A stretch of 64,000 bases of DNA from Rhea pennata (lineage: Eukaryota; Chordata; Aves; Rheiformes; Rheidae): NCBI RefSeq assembly GCF_028389875.1, contig NC_084671.1, positions 67,001 through 131,000 on the forward strand, read 5' to 3'. Position numbers and translations under genes: made by a program. Below are positions 14,501 to 27,900 of the stretch, in pieces. Every line of letters begins with the position of its first letter. Position 1 is the first letter of the stretch. Under the pieces are notes generated by a model that saw only the letters and a list, made by a program, of their open reading frames with translations, was not told the DNA's origin and searched no databases.

Positions 14501-17500
14501 AGATATGTAGTATGCTATTATCAGGTCCTGCTTGCTGCTGCATTACACAGCTTGCATTTAAGCGCTACTAAAATAACCTGAATAGCAGGGTTTGAACAGC
14601 TTGCTATCTTTCAGAAAGCAGGAGTAATTTCAACCAACCTTTTTCATTCTGTGCAGTTTTTTTGGATCTTCGATGGCTGCAAGGTTTACAGGGTCATTCA
14701 GAAATAGAACTTCAGTGAGGAGGTGACAGGCTGCACTACTAACCCTTAATTAGGAAGGACTAGTGGAGTGATTGAAGATCCTAAAACAACCATCTAAAAC
14801 AGCTTATTAATGTATTTTCAGGTGCGGACCAGGGGTTATTAAACACCTTCTTTAGCAGCTGGGCAACAACAGACATGAGCAAACATCTACCATTTATTTA
14901 TAACTTGAGCAGCACTTCTGTGTACTCCTATCTTCCAGCATTTAAAGCGTAAGTTAAAAATTCTGGAGTGAGTTGCTAACCAGATTTAAGGCTTATATAA
15001 ACTAATCTTTTGTTACATAATGGCAAGGTATAATGTGAACTTACACAAGAACTTTTTCTAAATGGGTACTATTATCTAACCAAAAGAAGATACATAGCAA
15101 TTTCTATTCCTTTTTAAGGGCTGAATTAATACTAGTTATCTCATGGTGAGAAAAGCAAAGAAAGCTGTATGTTTGTGGCTTAACTACCATCCTTGGGAGT
15201 AACACTGAAGTTGATTTAGAATAAGCATACTTGAGAGGTCACTTCCAAAAAGTGAGAAACACAACTTACTTGGAACCTGGAGCCTGGAACTCTTATTACA
15301 GCTGTAATCAAAGACATCAGATCTTGAATTGGTTTGAATCAGCAGAACTTCGTGTCACTGGTAGTGGTGTTCTTGTCTAGATAGCTTGTCCTGTCGTATC
15401 ACTTAAGGTATTTAACAACCAGTAGTTTTTTCATCTATTGATCTATACCATTCAAATAAACACATGGAATTGTACAAAGTGTGTAACTCCTATAAAGCTA
15501 GAACTCCCTCCCACCAGTCTTTATAGACCTAGGACCAGTTCCCTAAGTAGTAAGATGAGACAAAGACTGCAGCCAGGTGTCATGCCACTGCATGCTTCTA
15601 CTGTTAAAGAAAACAACTCTCTACTCCCTAACAGTATTAGATTTTTGGCTTATGACTAAACCCTATGTGATAGGCAAGGTCACTCCTAAGAGTGTTATAA
15701 CAAACAAGAGGAGAGGAAGTAACATGAGAAGCTGAACACTAACCAAAACCCATGCTCATTAAGAGCTGTAAAAGTAAGAAATACCAGTTACAAAAAATAA
15801 TCTGATCTCTGAATGACATCAAATGACTAGTGTCTAAAGCAGCAGCTAGCATAAGCAGGACTGTTGCTGGCTGAAGCTCAAACTGTGTCTTGTGATCAGA
15901 ACACCATCTGAAATCCTGTCGTGCTAAAAGTGGAACACTTATTTTAAGAAATACATGCAAGCCTGAGAATGACTAAGTAGTTAGATAGCATTTGACAAGC
16001 TAACTTCTATTGTGAAGTATGTCCTCTTGCCATTGCTGGCTGGCTGATAGTCATGTGACCTTGCTGCCACAAAATGCTAATGGGATTGGTGGCTCCTGAC
16101 AAAAACTCCCTTTAACTGATTACATCAATTGTATAACTGAGCTCAGCACACCTTCAGGGAAAGAAAAAAAAAAAGAAAAAAAAAAGGTGCTGCATTTCCA
16201 TCTAAAAGTAGAACACCCTGGTCAGTAGGTGAGCAGTCCCCTTGGTTAGATGAGGAGCTACGCTCACGATAACCAGCAGGTGGAATAAACTGAGGCTTAA
16301 GTCTGTTAACATCATTAGCTATGCTTTTTGCTGCTTTGTACAAGACCAAGCTTCATAGCAGTCTCAGTAATCCTTTTTCTAAAGGAAAATGCTCACACAT
16401 GAGAAACTGTCTAATTTCAAAAAAATGGTGGAATGCTTCTTTTTTGGGAGATGGGGAAAGACAGATTAGTCACTATGGCTAATTTGGACATAAAGCTTCT
16501 TAACAGTTGCGTTTAAGTCTCTAGAAGAGAGATCGTATCTAGAAAACGGATACTGAGAACATCCTTGAAGCCTTGCATGTATTAACTGTTGTACAGTTCT
16601 TAAGTGGCCAGAATACTAAGCGTACTTTTCTTAATTTGTAAAAACATTGTAACTTAACGCTTCTTAGGCATTCTCTAAGGCTAGAAATAGAATTTGCCAT
16701 TTAAGCCTTGATTTGTAGCAATGACATAGCTTCTCAAGACAGTAGCAGACTGAGATGAAGAAAAACAGCTGCTAAATAGCGATGTGCCAGCTAATGAAAC
16801 CAAGGTAGCCCTATTATGTCAAATCTTGACACTGGGATTTACAGTTAAAGCCCAGAAACACCTTCTCAAGAGAGTTCTCTGCTTGCAACTACTACAAATA
16901 TTTGATCTTGTTTCAAGCGTGCATGAGTTTCCATGCCTCAGTAATACCAGTCGTGTCCGTGACACTGTATGCAAATGCAGTTAATCTTTCAATGTAGGAG
17001 AGGAGACAGACGTATCAAAAAATGCATATGCTTTGAGTAGCCTAGACTTTGAAACACACCTGTACAATCTCCTTATGCAGAAGAACTTGAACATCTGAGT
17101 CCCAGTCAAAATGATCTGGGCATTCTTAAATTGTATTACTGCATAAGCTAGTTTTGCATTATTACCTAGTTCAATTTTATTACGATGAGAAGAAATCCTA
17201 CACTGGATTATTTCAGTGATACAAACTGAACTAGATATGAAAGCTGTTGTTACTAGAGAGACTGGTACTGCCAGTTCTCAAAACTGACTCAAGCTGAACT
17301 CCATGCAGCCATAGGAGAGGAACGGAATTAATGTCATCTCTTTTACTGAAGTTCTTTACTTCAAATGGGTTGCATCTTATCTACACGCTTAATGCAAAAC
17401 AGCTTACTAATAATGTTTGGGACAAAACTAGAAATCCATACTGAAAATGGAATTCAAATAATTCAAGAAATCCAAGTTTTTACAAAACATGGCTAAGCTA

Positions 17501-19405
17501 AGGTTATTTAGGAAGCAGTGATTTGTTGTCTAGCAAGATTCTGCTGCAACAAGATCAAAAGTCCTTTGGAATAGCTACGTTACACATAGACTATGCCTCT
17601 GGAAAATAAAAGCTACCTGCAGCAAGACCTTATTAAGATCCTTTGTACACAGATACAGACTGAAAGAGTAACTCTTAACACTGACCCTTCCTTACATAAT
17701 GCTTGTACTGTCTAGCTGTCCAGATCACTGACTTTGGAGTAGAATCTTTCTCACTTTTAAAACTAGTTCCATTTACAACGGCTGCTTGAGACTGCTCTTT
17801 CCTGAGCTATGGACATCATTCTACCTAAAGACTTGAGTTTGCTGTAAGTACTGAAATAGCCCAGACATTAGTTTTTTGGCTGTATTCTGACTAGTGTAAT
17901 CGTAGACTTCTGTTTGCATAGAAATGCTTCCAGTTCCAGTAGGCATTGGCAGTTTCATATAGTTTAGTGTTTAGTCTCCTAAAGACATTCATGTTTCTGT
18001 TTTCTGGACACCTACAGAAATTGTGGGTTCTAACTTTTTCTGTCTCACAGGTTTGGTGCAAATACTAAAGTGGTACATTTCCTGGGAAGCACAAAGCCAT
18101 GGAACTATACATATGACTCCAGAACAAAAAGTCTAAGAGAGAAAATGCATGAACCTAAAATAGTTCACCCAGAATTCCTCAACATGTGGTGGGATACCTA
18201 CATGGCTAATGTTTTACCGTTACTAGAACAGCATGGAGTTGTTAAAGAAAATATCACAAGTGTAAACATGGTATGTTTTTTTTTAATATTCCTATACAAA
18301 CTATCTAGGTATGGATAGGTTCTGTACCATCTCAATTTTTTCCCCTTACCCACAGCTCAAAGCATGGGTTTGGTTTAATTTATTTTTGGGGTGTATTTTG
18401 TCTAGTGGGTTTTTCGTTTTAGCTTGGAATAAAGAACACCACAGGTGAGAAGTGTGCTGAAGTAGTCTTAAATATGAATGTCTGCCTAACTTCCTTATTT
18501 CAAAGTTACTTAACCAACAAACTATAGTTAAGTGACAAACTAAAGGACAGAAATTAAACTGTCTTTTTCAGTATGTACAGAGAGGGGCCATGACTCAATG
18601 TGTTTCAGCTAATACAGTTCTCAAGAAGAATCCTAATTCAGCATACAATCTGTACATACAGATTTTACATGGTAAATCTAGGTGGGGCTAGAATAACTAG
18701 AAAATAAGTACTTTAGTAGACTGGCAGGGATGAATCTTAATACTTGTCAAGGCCAAAGTAACTCTTCTAATTCTAGTTCTCATGCATGCAGTTTAATAGC
18801 ATGCTTCTGAATGCAGACTACAGTTTCAGCTTAGCACATGGGCCAGTTTAAGTTCTCAGCCTTTCTCAACCCAAAGTTACTGATCTCTAAAGATGTGCTT
18901 TCTCCTGTTAATGTTGCATCTTTCATCTTTCTAATGAACTATTTGCAGCTATCGGGCTTGGTCTATACTCTGGCTTTCTCTTGTGGCTTCTGTAGAGAGG
19001 TATGAAGAACTTAAACTTTTTTTTTTTTTCTCTCTGCCCACTGACTTTTAACACTTTGCTTTGTTATTTTGCTAGGGAAGTTGCATAATCCCTGCACACT
19101 GGCAGTGCTAGCTGCTGTGCATGAGAACATCTACTTGTCCCATCCCCATGCCTGTTGCTTGCGTTAGCTGTGCAAAGCACTGCTTTGTTTTTTCACTCTT
19201 CCTTTCTTTTTAGGCAGAGGTTACAGAGGCAGTGTCTCACATGTCAGTATCAGCAACAGCACCACCACCTTCACCACCAGCACCAGTATTACCAACTATA
19301 TCTTCACAAGAACGCAGGGAACGGTGGGAGCAAGGCCAAGCTGACTATATGGGGATGGATTCTTTTGACAACATCAAGAAGAAACTTGACACCTACCTTC
19401 AATAG
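5590..19405 (+). CDS. GYG1: Glycogenin-1, 8 coding exons, 356 aa
   Basis: Self-glucosylating UDP-glucose glycosyltransferase (GT8 family) that primes cytosolic glycogen and hands the primer to glycogen synthase. Coding exons: 5590-5596, 8571-8706, 10245-10419, 10745-10907, 14822-14948, 18051-18270, 18949-18999, 19214-19405. All junctions are GT-AG, phases agree, and the sum is 1071 nt including TAG. The protein starts [15 protein letters not shown]. The GT8 catalytic fold is about residues 4-215. Seen directly: Lys86, the Mn-binding D102-A103-D104, D163-Q164, and the acceptor Tyr195 in [12 protein letters not shown], all at human numbering. The C-terminus, [20 protein letters not shown] to DTYLQ, is the glycogen-synthase-binding tail. 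Exon 7 (17 codons) is the segment spliced out in a short human isoform. The linker in exon 8 is proline-rich. The start is set by the GCCGCCATGG context and exon phase. Identification is near certain. Confidence 0.97.
5597..8570 (+). other. GYG1 intron 1
   Basis: The first 400 bases are still CpG-rich (the downstream half of the island), then composition falls to ordinary AT-rich intron. It holds an A20 run around 7601-7622 and a C12 run at 8268-8279. I saw no transposon, no RNA gene and no alternative coding exon that fits the phase of exon 2. Confidence 0.6.
10908..18050 (+). other. GYG1 introns 4 and 5 (around exon 14822-14948)
   Basis: Two introns of 3.9 and 3.1 kb. Open frames inside are below 90 codons and look random. 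No CR1, SINE, tRNA or box C/D snoRNA pattern was convincing. Apart from short poly-A/T tracts (16160-16185) nothing structured was recognised. Confidence 0.55.
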
Positions 19406-20026
19406 AAATACTTGTCTCAAACACTGTCAGTGCAAGGACTTGTTCCAGAACTATAGCCGCTAGAAAGGTATTGAATGGGGTCAGTTAAACTTACTAGTAG
19501 CTTTTTGAAGACTTTTTGGTTAAAGGTTTCTGCAGTGCTACAGATAAGATTGAGCAAAGGCTAGGAAGCAGAATTCCTTGGGCCAGCTATAACTGCCCAG
19601 TTTCCAATTCTCCCTCCTAGACTAAAAACAGGTATTTTAAGCTCAAGTTTTGTCTGTTGCAATCAAGACACTAAATTGGCTCAACATACTCCTTGAAACT
19701 GTGGGTTTGTACCTCACCTTGTTAAGGTGACTAGCATTACTCCCTTTGCTTGCTGTTTTAGACACAAAATCAAATCTATGGGATTGCTCATGCACTAGAG
19801 TGGTTGCCATTCTGCCTTATCATAAATGTAATGACACCGGGATACATGCAGGTGTAAAAGTAATAGCACTGCTTTATTTTTCTAGTCACACTTGCACTGA
19901 AGATCTGGACCAGGTTCTTATGCCCAGGGCCTACAGCGTGGCAGAATGCATTTGTTAAGTTCTATATAGTGTGAGACTAGTAAAATGAGTTTTATCTGTT
20001 ACTTGTAATGTTGCACTTGACGCAAA

Positions 20027-20032
20027 AATAAA
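20027..20032 (+). terminator. GYG1: Probable GYG1 poly(A) signal AATAAA
   Basis: Canonical AATAAA about 620 bases after the GYG1 stop codon, followed by a T/G-rich stretch (AAGTTGTCATGCAC). Later AATAAA copies at about 20344 and 20613 could serve longer transcripts. Confidence 0.6.
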
Positions 20033-21190
20033 AAGTTGTCATGCACTTCTGGCTTTTCTAAACTCCGAAACAATTAAAAAAAAAGAGCTCTGTGCAAGTC
20101 TTACTAAAATATTGAGCAGGTACAACTCATAAGCTCTGTTAATGCCATTCTAACTACCCTCAGCAGATGGCCATCTTTAGTTCTGTGAATAGATCCAGAC
20201 CCTAGTCACTTGCCAGGAAGCTGCTTAAGGCAGATCACCTTATCAAAGTGCCATGTATATGACAGGCCTGTGGAGAAACTACATGCTGAAGCTATTCAAA
20301 TAAGCAGAATGGAGTCTGGAAAGAGGGAATGTTTATTTCAGAAATAAAGAAACATCATTCCTAATATAAGCCCTGTAGAACACAAAATTGTTTTTAAATG
20401 CAATGCTGTTACGAAGGAAAGGTTTTCAGATTTAGAAGTCAAAAGATCAACTCTGTTTAAGTAACTGCACCTGCCTTGATTAGAAAAAAAGCTATTCTTT
20501 CCATGTGTGCATAGAGTGAGAGATGAGTTGCCTTTTTTTTTTTTTTTTTTTTGCCAGATTCAAGGCACATGTATTCCAGCATACATGTAAGAGCAGCGTA
20601 AGTGCCATGTTAATAAAAATGTTCTGACACCAGATGGAGATGGCTGTTTTCTGTACTAGGTCCCAGAACTGCCTTTTAGCTGAGTGAAGAATCTAAACAG
20701 CTCTCTGGTAACTGTAGTTTTCACTAGTCTGGAAACACTAATAAATGGATAATTATTTCATTATTTTCCTACTGGAGGAGGATGTGGCAGAAAGCTAGTC
20801 AGGGTGTGCTTTTAGCCAAAAGAGAAAGTACACCATCAGCAAGCTCTCACTACTTGCTGATAAAGCAGACAACATAGTCTGAGTGTTAGTTTAACTTTTT
20901 TCACTATTTAATTGCTGCAAGTCCTTCATCAAAATTCATCAAAAATTCTAAAGAGTTGTCCAAATCAAAGCAGCTTGCAGCTATTTAAATAGCATTTGAA
21001 CTCCCACTGTAATTAGCCCTTTCTTCCTCTTAAAGGTTTTTTTACAGATAAATTCGAAGCTCTGAGAAGAGGGAGATTAGTGAGCATAACCTATAATTGG
21101 ATATTTGTCACAAGTACAAACCTTGAAGCTCTGTATGCTGACAAAGCATTACAGAAGCATTACAGAAAAGAGTAAAATACTCTTTTGAAG

Positions 21191-21803
21191 AGAATCATAG
21201 AATCAGTAAGGTTGGAAGGGACCGCTGGAGATCATCTAGTCCAACCTCCCTGCTCAGCAGGGTCACCTAGAGCATGTTAGACAGGGCTGCATCCGGGCGG
21301 GCCTTGAAGATCTCCAGAGAAGGAGACTCCACAACCTCTCTGGGCAACCTGTGCCAGTGCTCTGTCACTCTCACAGGGAAGAAATTCCCCCTCACAGTCA
21401 GGTGGAACTTCCTGTGCTTCAGTTTCTGCTCACTGCCTCTTGTCCTGTCACATGGGGCAACTTCTGAAAAGAGTTTTTCCCTGTCCCCCTTGACTCCCTC
21501 CCTTCAGGTACGTATACACACTGATAAGACCCCCTCCTCCCCCAGTCTGCTCTTCCCCAGGCTGAAGAGGCCCAGCTCTCGCAGCCTTTCCTCATAGGGC
21601 AGGTGTTCCAGCCCTCTGATCATCTTCACAGCCCTATGCTGGACTCTCTCCAGTAGCTCCATGTCTCTCTTGTCCTGAGGAGCCCAGAACTGGACACAGT
21701 ACTGGAGATGGGGCCTCACCAGGGCTGAGCAGAGGGGCAGGATCAACCTCCCTTGACCTGCTGGCAACACTCTTCCAAATGCAGCCCAGGATACCATTGG
21801 ATT
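21191..21803 (-). mobile_element. 5'-truncated CR1 LINE with RT C-terminal remnant
   Basis: Reading the minus strand from 21803, a frame covers the end of the CR1 ORF2 reverse transcriptase: [16 protein letters not shown], then [20 protein letters not shown] and [11 protein letters not shown]. The 3' untranslated part follows and ends at 21191 in GGTCCCTTCCAACCTTACTGATTC plus one ATGATTCT-type unit, the diagnostic CR1 3' terminus. The copy begins at the codon block NGILGC, so it lacks most of ORF2 and all of ORF1. It lies in the spacer between the convergent GYG1 and HLTF genes. Confidence 0.92.
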
Positions 21804-21965
21804 CAATTTCTGCCCATTGCTTCTTGTCCTGTCACATGGAACAACTGAAGAGAGTTTGGCCCCGTCCCCTTGACACCCTTGCTTCAGATACTTACAGACT
21901 TTGATAAGATTGTCCCTCGGTCAGCTCTTCCCCAGGCATAAGAGGCCCAGCTTAAGAGATCTTAA
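21804..21965 (-). mobile_element. Second CR1 fragment abutting the first
   Basis: The segment repeats, with about a quarter of positions changed, the part of the neighbouring CR1 copy that lies at about 21420-21605 (TTGTCCTGTCACATGG ... CTTCCCCAGGC ... GAGGCCCAGCT). It is in the same orientation and carries neither CR1 end, so it is an internal piece of another copy or a partial tandem duplication. Confidence 0.75.
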
Positions 21966-24930
21966 CAGTCTCAGTTTTATTCCCCTTCCCTGTTTCATTA
22001 CTAAGGAACAAGCAGATTAAAGTTCTTTCCAAATAAGCTGAAAAAGTAAGTGTAAGTAAGTGTGAAACTACAACAGCCTGAAAATTTGATTTAGCATATA
22101 AGTTTTGTTACATTAATATAAGAAAATAAGGCACAAAATAAAAAGGCTCTAAGGAACAGTAGATGTTGAAGACCGGCACTTGTATTTTCTGAGTTAACAA
22201 ACAGTGAGTAAAGAAATAAAACCTGTAAAACCATCTTGTCCTAGCCCCTGACTCATACTAAGGTCAAGTGTTTACCCATAGTCTGAGGAAGTAAAAGCTA
22301 TGATCTGTTTACCTAACCCTATATAGCATATTTTCAGTAAGAGTTATTATGTCATTATCTGCCACTATTTCCTTCATAATTAACGCAGGCAACATTAGCA
22401 AAGTATACATTCCTTCTTTCCTCCCACATGAGTATTACTTTGACACATCAAATGGCTGTTCTGAGGTGTAGGTACTCTTAACACAGTAGCTTAACTACAG
22501 CTCTAATCTTAATTATTCAAAAGAATCACAGTCCTGTTGCTATAATAGTTGCCTTTAGAAAATGTATCATTTAAGGTTGTCCTTATGGTGACAACTCAGA
22601 GTAACAGTTGAATGTCCAGAAGTTGTGGGTTTTTTTTTTTTTTGTTTGTTTTTTGTTTTTTTTTTTTTAATTTAACTACATCTGTCATGAGCACATGTCA
22701 GAGCACACTGTTAGAACTCCAGGAAAGAGAGTACCGATAACCACAGACAACTTTTATTTTGTTAAAACTGAAAAAAAACCCACCATGTTTTTTCAGCCAC
22801 TCAAGCAGTTGATCTATCCAATCATCACTTTTGCTCTCAGCTTTGACCTTTACTATTCTCTTGGAAACCATTACTGTTTTTCTTGGGGGACAGCTTAACA
22901 AGCCATGCAGATTAATACTAACTCCAGTAAGATCTGATCTGGCTTTGGAACAGGAAATCATCATCTGGTAGGTGAAAAAATGATACTACTACTAATTGGT
23001 TTCTTAACAAGTCAATCATGTCACAGCTCAAGTTACTCTGCAAAATGTCACTATTCTACATTACAAAGTAAGTGGTCAGCATTATTTTAAACACAAGCAG
23101 TGATGTAGCCTGATTAGCCATTAAAATGGGTCTCCAGAGAACTTTAACTTGGACAAGACAACAATGACACAAAGCCAAATCTTTCATTCACAATGAAAAT
23201 TGCTTCTCCACTTCCAACCTCCTGAATGTGAGCCACAAACCTAAAGAAATTTCAACTTACAGATCTAGCAGTACAGCATGAGCAACACATACACAAGCAT
23301 GTTTCAACAGGAGGATTGTTGCATACACTCTGTATCAGGTGTACATCTGTTTTCTTGTTCTGTTGTCAGCTGTTTTGTGGTGTAACCAGCTGCCAGGGCT
23401 CTGTTTCCATCATTCAGAGCTTTTTAATTCTTTCTCTAACAAACTTAAAACATATCTTTCCCCAGCATATAGCTAACATGCTGCCTTGCTCCCTGAAAAC
23501 TGGACCATCATGACAGGTCACATGTTTTCAAGTCCTTTCTCACGCCTTCCATCGGCTCCTTGTTTTTCCAACTGTAAAATGTCTTGCCTTTATTTCCCAG
23601 TCCTTTTCATTTCTGCTTATGCCTGCAATTCACATTGTATCTTAAAATATCCATTGGCTGATTGTAAGAAAAACAAGAAAGGCATTACCAAGTTTATTTC
23701 TCTGCTGCCAAGTATACTTCCTGAATCTAAACGCAGTCTAAACATAGCAGTCTATGTCTCCAATTCTGAGCATTACAGGGAAGCCAGCTTCTCTGCCTCA
23801 CAACACTTAACAAAACACCAGAATCAACTGGTCTTCCAGAGAAGAGCAAGATGGAACAGATGAGAATATCCAGTATTCTTCAGTGCTGTTTATTAGTTTG
23901 TGGAACATACATTTGAGTGATTTACCAAACAACTCTTTCCTGTATCAGTCAAGGTGTATGCAGATCAGCATTCCATTAAGGCATCTTTCAACCTGCAGAA
24001 TGTGTGGGGTTGGGTTGGAAGAGTGTTAAGCAGTACGAGAAAACTGTTAGAGAATGCTGTTAGCTACTAAGGTCTATTAGTATTAGGGTCGTACTCTGTA
24101 TGTATCACAACTTACATACACAAACTCTGAACAATGCTACTGTGCTTTAAGTGATCATAAACTGCATTATGAATATACGCCTCTGATTCTATCACTTTAT
24201 CCAAACTGCAAAACACGTATTTTTATAAAAAAAAATATTAGATATATCAGAAAAGTACTAGAAGAAAATATTTTACAAATGCAGTAATCAATTTTTGACT
24301 AGAACTTGGAAGATAATCAACAGAAGAACTCTCTGCTACATCTGTGCATTATTCAGAAATCATGAAAAAGATTCCAGTGCTTCACAAATTAAACATTTTG
24401 AAATAAACACCATATTTGAACATAGTCTGCAAAAGTAAGAATTTCTTACAAAATGATCACTGACCAGCTGTACTGAAACAAAAACTTGAAAAGATCCGTT
24501 TAGTTAACAGGAAACACTGAGACTGAAACATGAAGCTAATTCATTTCTTAAGAGTGATGTTTTAGAAGAACAAAACACACATGCTGTTTACTTTTCATGC
24601 TAAAAAGCAACGAAATTCTTAGAATGCATGAAAAATACGCAGTTCTATTTTGAGGGATTTTAAGGAATTCTTAAACCTTTGTATATAATGTGTAACATTT
24701 GGAAGAAATAAATACCTTGGAAATACTTCAGTACTGTAAAATACATTTATGCACTTCTAAATCAACATTTAGGAGGAAATTAATTTTTCTGGCTTAAATT
24801 ACTGCTAACATTTACGTTTTGACCACATAGATAGCAAAATTATAAGGTGTCATGAGAAATAAACTGAAGATTAACCAATATTACCTAAATTATTTATTAT
24901 GTTCTTTACTAAAAATACCATCATTTCAAA

Positions 24931-27900
24931 CTATAAATCAATTAGTGTCTTAACTTCATTAATTTTAGTTTGTTTTATTTCACTTGCAGATGGCTTTTTG
25001 GTAGCAAAGGCTCCTGCTGCAAGTTCTCTCTTCTTATTCTGGATTTTCAGCATATTTTCTTCTACTGAATCCTTCACAATGAACTGAAATACATAAAACC
25101 CTCACTGAAACAAAGGCATTAGCTCTTCTCCCTTCCTTAAAAATAATAATAAAAAAGGTGCTTAAAAAAAAAAAAAAAAAAAAAAAGTACACCAAAGCAT
25201 AATTACATTATTTAGTAATCTAATTTCTTTGCAAAGAAAATGTAAGAGGGAAGGATTATAAAAACAGTTGGAGGAAAACATTTAGCATTTTAATTATTTT
25301 TTCCTCTTTTTGTTTTATCTTCTTTTAAACAGTTGTTGGAAGTATAGAAGAGAATCTGTCTTCATATTACCAAGTATTATTTCTGTGATTAAGTACTGGA
25401 TGACACAGACTAGTTGCTTTGCAGCTGAACAAGCTGCTGTGACATAAGAAAGAATGTTCTAAATACCTCCAAAATGATGAGCAGGAACAACCAGGCTAGG
25501 CAACAGCAACAGTACCATCTTAGCCACTCCAAACAGCTCAAAAGGGACATTTTATTTTTAAAACTATTATTTCACAGCAAATAAGTTACTTGTAAGTTAA
25601 CCTTAAAATCCAATGCCCCTTTTCAAAAGTCACACCACAACTTCAGTTAAGTTTATCAGTGAGACATACAATGCCACAATTTTGTTACAAAAAATACAGT
25701 AAAGCTTTTTAGAAAAAAATTAATCACAGTTATACAACTTCGAACAGACGTTCTTTCAACTTACCTTAGTAATAACGACACTGTACTTCTGACCCAGCCT
25801 GTGACATCTGTCAAAACACTGGTCTTCTGCAGCAGGATTCCAAGCCTATCAATGGCAACAATGAGGAAGTTAAATAATCACGTTCAAAACACAGAGCAAG
25901 ATACATATAGAATCATTAAAAATGTTATCATACCGTCCGCACTTAATCGGACAAATATTGCACTGCAAATGAACTACTCCCAGTCTGAGGCTAGCACAAA
26001 AAATTAATTTTAGACTTTGTCTAAGAACCTCTGATGGCTAAACAGGCTTAAGATAAAGAGGAATGCGGATAAGATAAAGAGTTAACGGAGCAAAAGTGGA
26101 AACAATACTTTCTAAGATACATCACAATTAATGATAATATTCTAAGATATATTACAATTTTCCAAGGCTACCTCTTCATATTTTCAGTCATATATAATTC
26201 CTTTATTAAGTAGATAATTTTTGTCTCCATGCTGATATTGTCATTAACCTGACTGCCAAGCTAGTACATTTTCTTTACTATTGGTGAAACCAGATGTGGT
26301 ATCTGGTGATACCAGGTCTGGAGTTACACTTCATTATTTTAATTTACTTTGTTTTTGTTTTCAGGTGAAATCGAACTTGAGAATTTGTATCGCTTTCCAA
26401 TTTCAAAAATTTAAGACATATGACATAAAGAGTAAATAGTGGAAAAGGGAGGAAGTGAACAGAAAAACGTTAGTTTTATACAGTGAATAATCAGACAGGA
26501 TGAGACACAAACCGATTCTTCTGAGAGATATCATTTTTCTATGATTTCTTTTTTCACTGCAATTTACGCTTTCTTTCCTTAAAAGTAACTTTTCATTATG
26601 TTTCTTCCAGAGAGTTTTAACTAAAAAATAAATACATAAGTAACTAAAAAAAATCTAATCACCCTAAGGTCAGGTACCATCATCACTCTTAGCCTCCTAC
26701 AATTGTGAAAAGTGATCTCACACTCATGTCTTTATTTGTAAGTAAGGTCACAAAAATAACAGAACCTACAGATGCACTGCACTATAGCACAAAAAATAAG
26801 AGTTTTTGCAGAAGCAAAAAACATTGCACCACTTCAAGTTTCAAAAGCACAAGCAGAAAAGCACATTAAAAAGTATCCACAGAAAAACAAGAAAATTGAC
26901 ATCAAATGCTACACTGTAAGGTGTCACATCATTTTGTAAAGAATACTATTAGCATTCCAGGTGTCCTTCCATTCAGGAGAAGTAAATGGACACAGAAGTA
27001 TTGTGATAAAGCAAAAATGCGCCAGAGAAACAAACAAAAGCCCTGCTTGCCCTTTAACAGATACCTATCAGTGTCACTCCTCAGAGGAGGACACCAAAGG
27101 AGCTTCACTTCAATTGCGTCAGGTCATTATGAACAATCTTTTACTTACAGGATCCATTAAAAACACTCGGGAAGCTGCTGTCAGATTTAATCCAACTCCA
27201 CCCGCTTTTAGAGACAAAAGCATTATGGTTGGGGATCCTGCTTGACTGCTTTGGAAGCAATGAATTGCTTCTACTCTTTTTTTCTGTGTCATGGAACCAT
27301 CCAAACGAGTGAATAGAAACCCTGATTTTCTGAAGAGAAAATAATAACTTTTAACAATTCATTTTTTTGTAACAACAGGAAACAAACATAGGCAAAACCT
27401 GACCTCTACTTTGAAATGCATATTTAAAATTGTTCATTTTAAGGGCTATACATTAAAAATAACAAGAATGAGATTCATGCTCTATGCCACTAAACAAAGT
27501 ATTTAATAACATGTTCATATTCTGAAGTTATAAAAAACTTAAATGAGACCATCTTTGTGCAAGCTTTTTAAATGAGCACGTGCTTACTAAAAAATGACAG
27601 TAGTTCCACTTACTTCAAAGGATTTTCTATCAGTGACAGGAAGGTTGTGAACTGAGAAACAATCAGACATTTAGTAGCTGGATTCTCCTTCCGTAGTTCT
27701 ATTAAAGCATGCATTAGAGCATTTATCTGAAATCAAACGAAGACTTATGCAATTTGATTATGACTTGGTCACGTTTCATTCCTAATAGTGCTTTGATCAG
27801 GTTCACATCAACTGAGAAATCAGTGTTCCATAATACCTTTCAAACTGTCTAATCTTAAGTAATGTGGGTCGACTTTCTTTTAGTTTCCTAAGTAAAGCAA

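Larger units (their letters stand above)
20050..24900. other. Convergent spacer between GYG1 and HLTF 3' ends
   Basis: Outside the two CR1 pieces this holds the probable 3' untranslated region of HLTF and unassigned sequence. Simple tracts: T20 at 20533-20552 and a T-rich block at 22630-22668. Open frames at 22698-22964 (-) and 23486-23863 (+) are under 130 codons and match nothing I know. TTTATT (AATAAA on the minus strand) occurs at 24893-24898 and 23889-23894. Either could end HLTF transcripts, giving a short or about 1 kb 3' UTR. Confidence 0.5.

Noticed and set aside
23316-23863. Overlapping + strand open frames, up to 125 codons, near the HLTF 3' end
   Set aside because: No family resemblance and antisense to the likely HLTF 3' UTR. 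Length is within chance for a 64 kb window.
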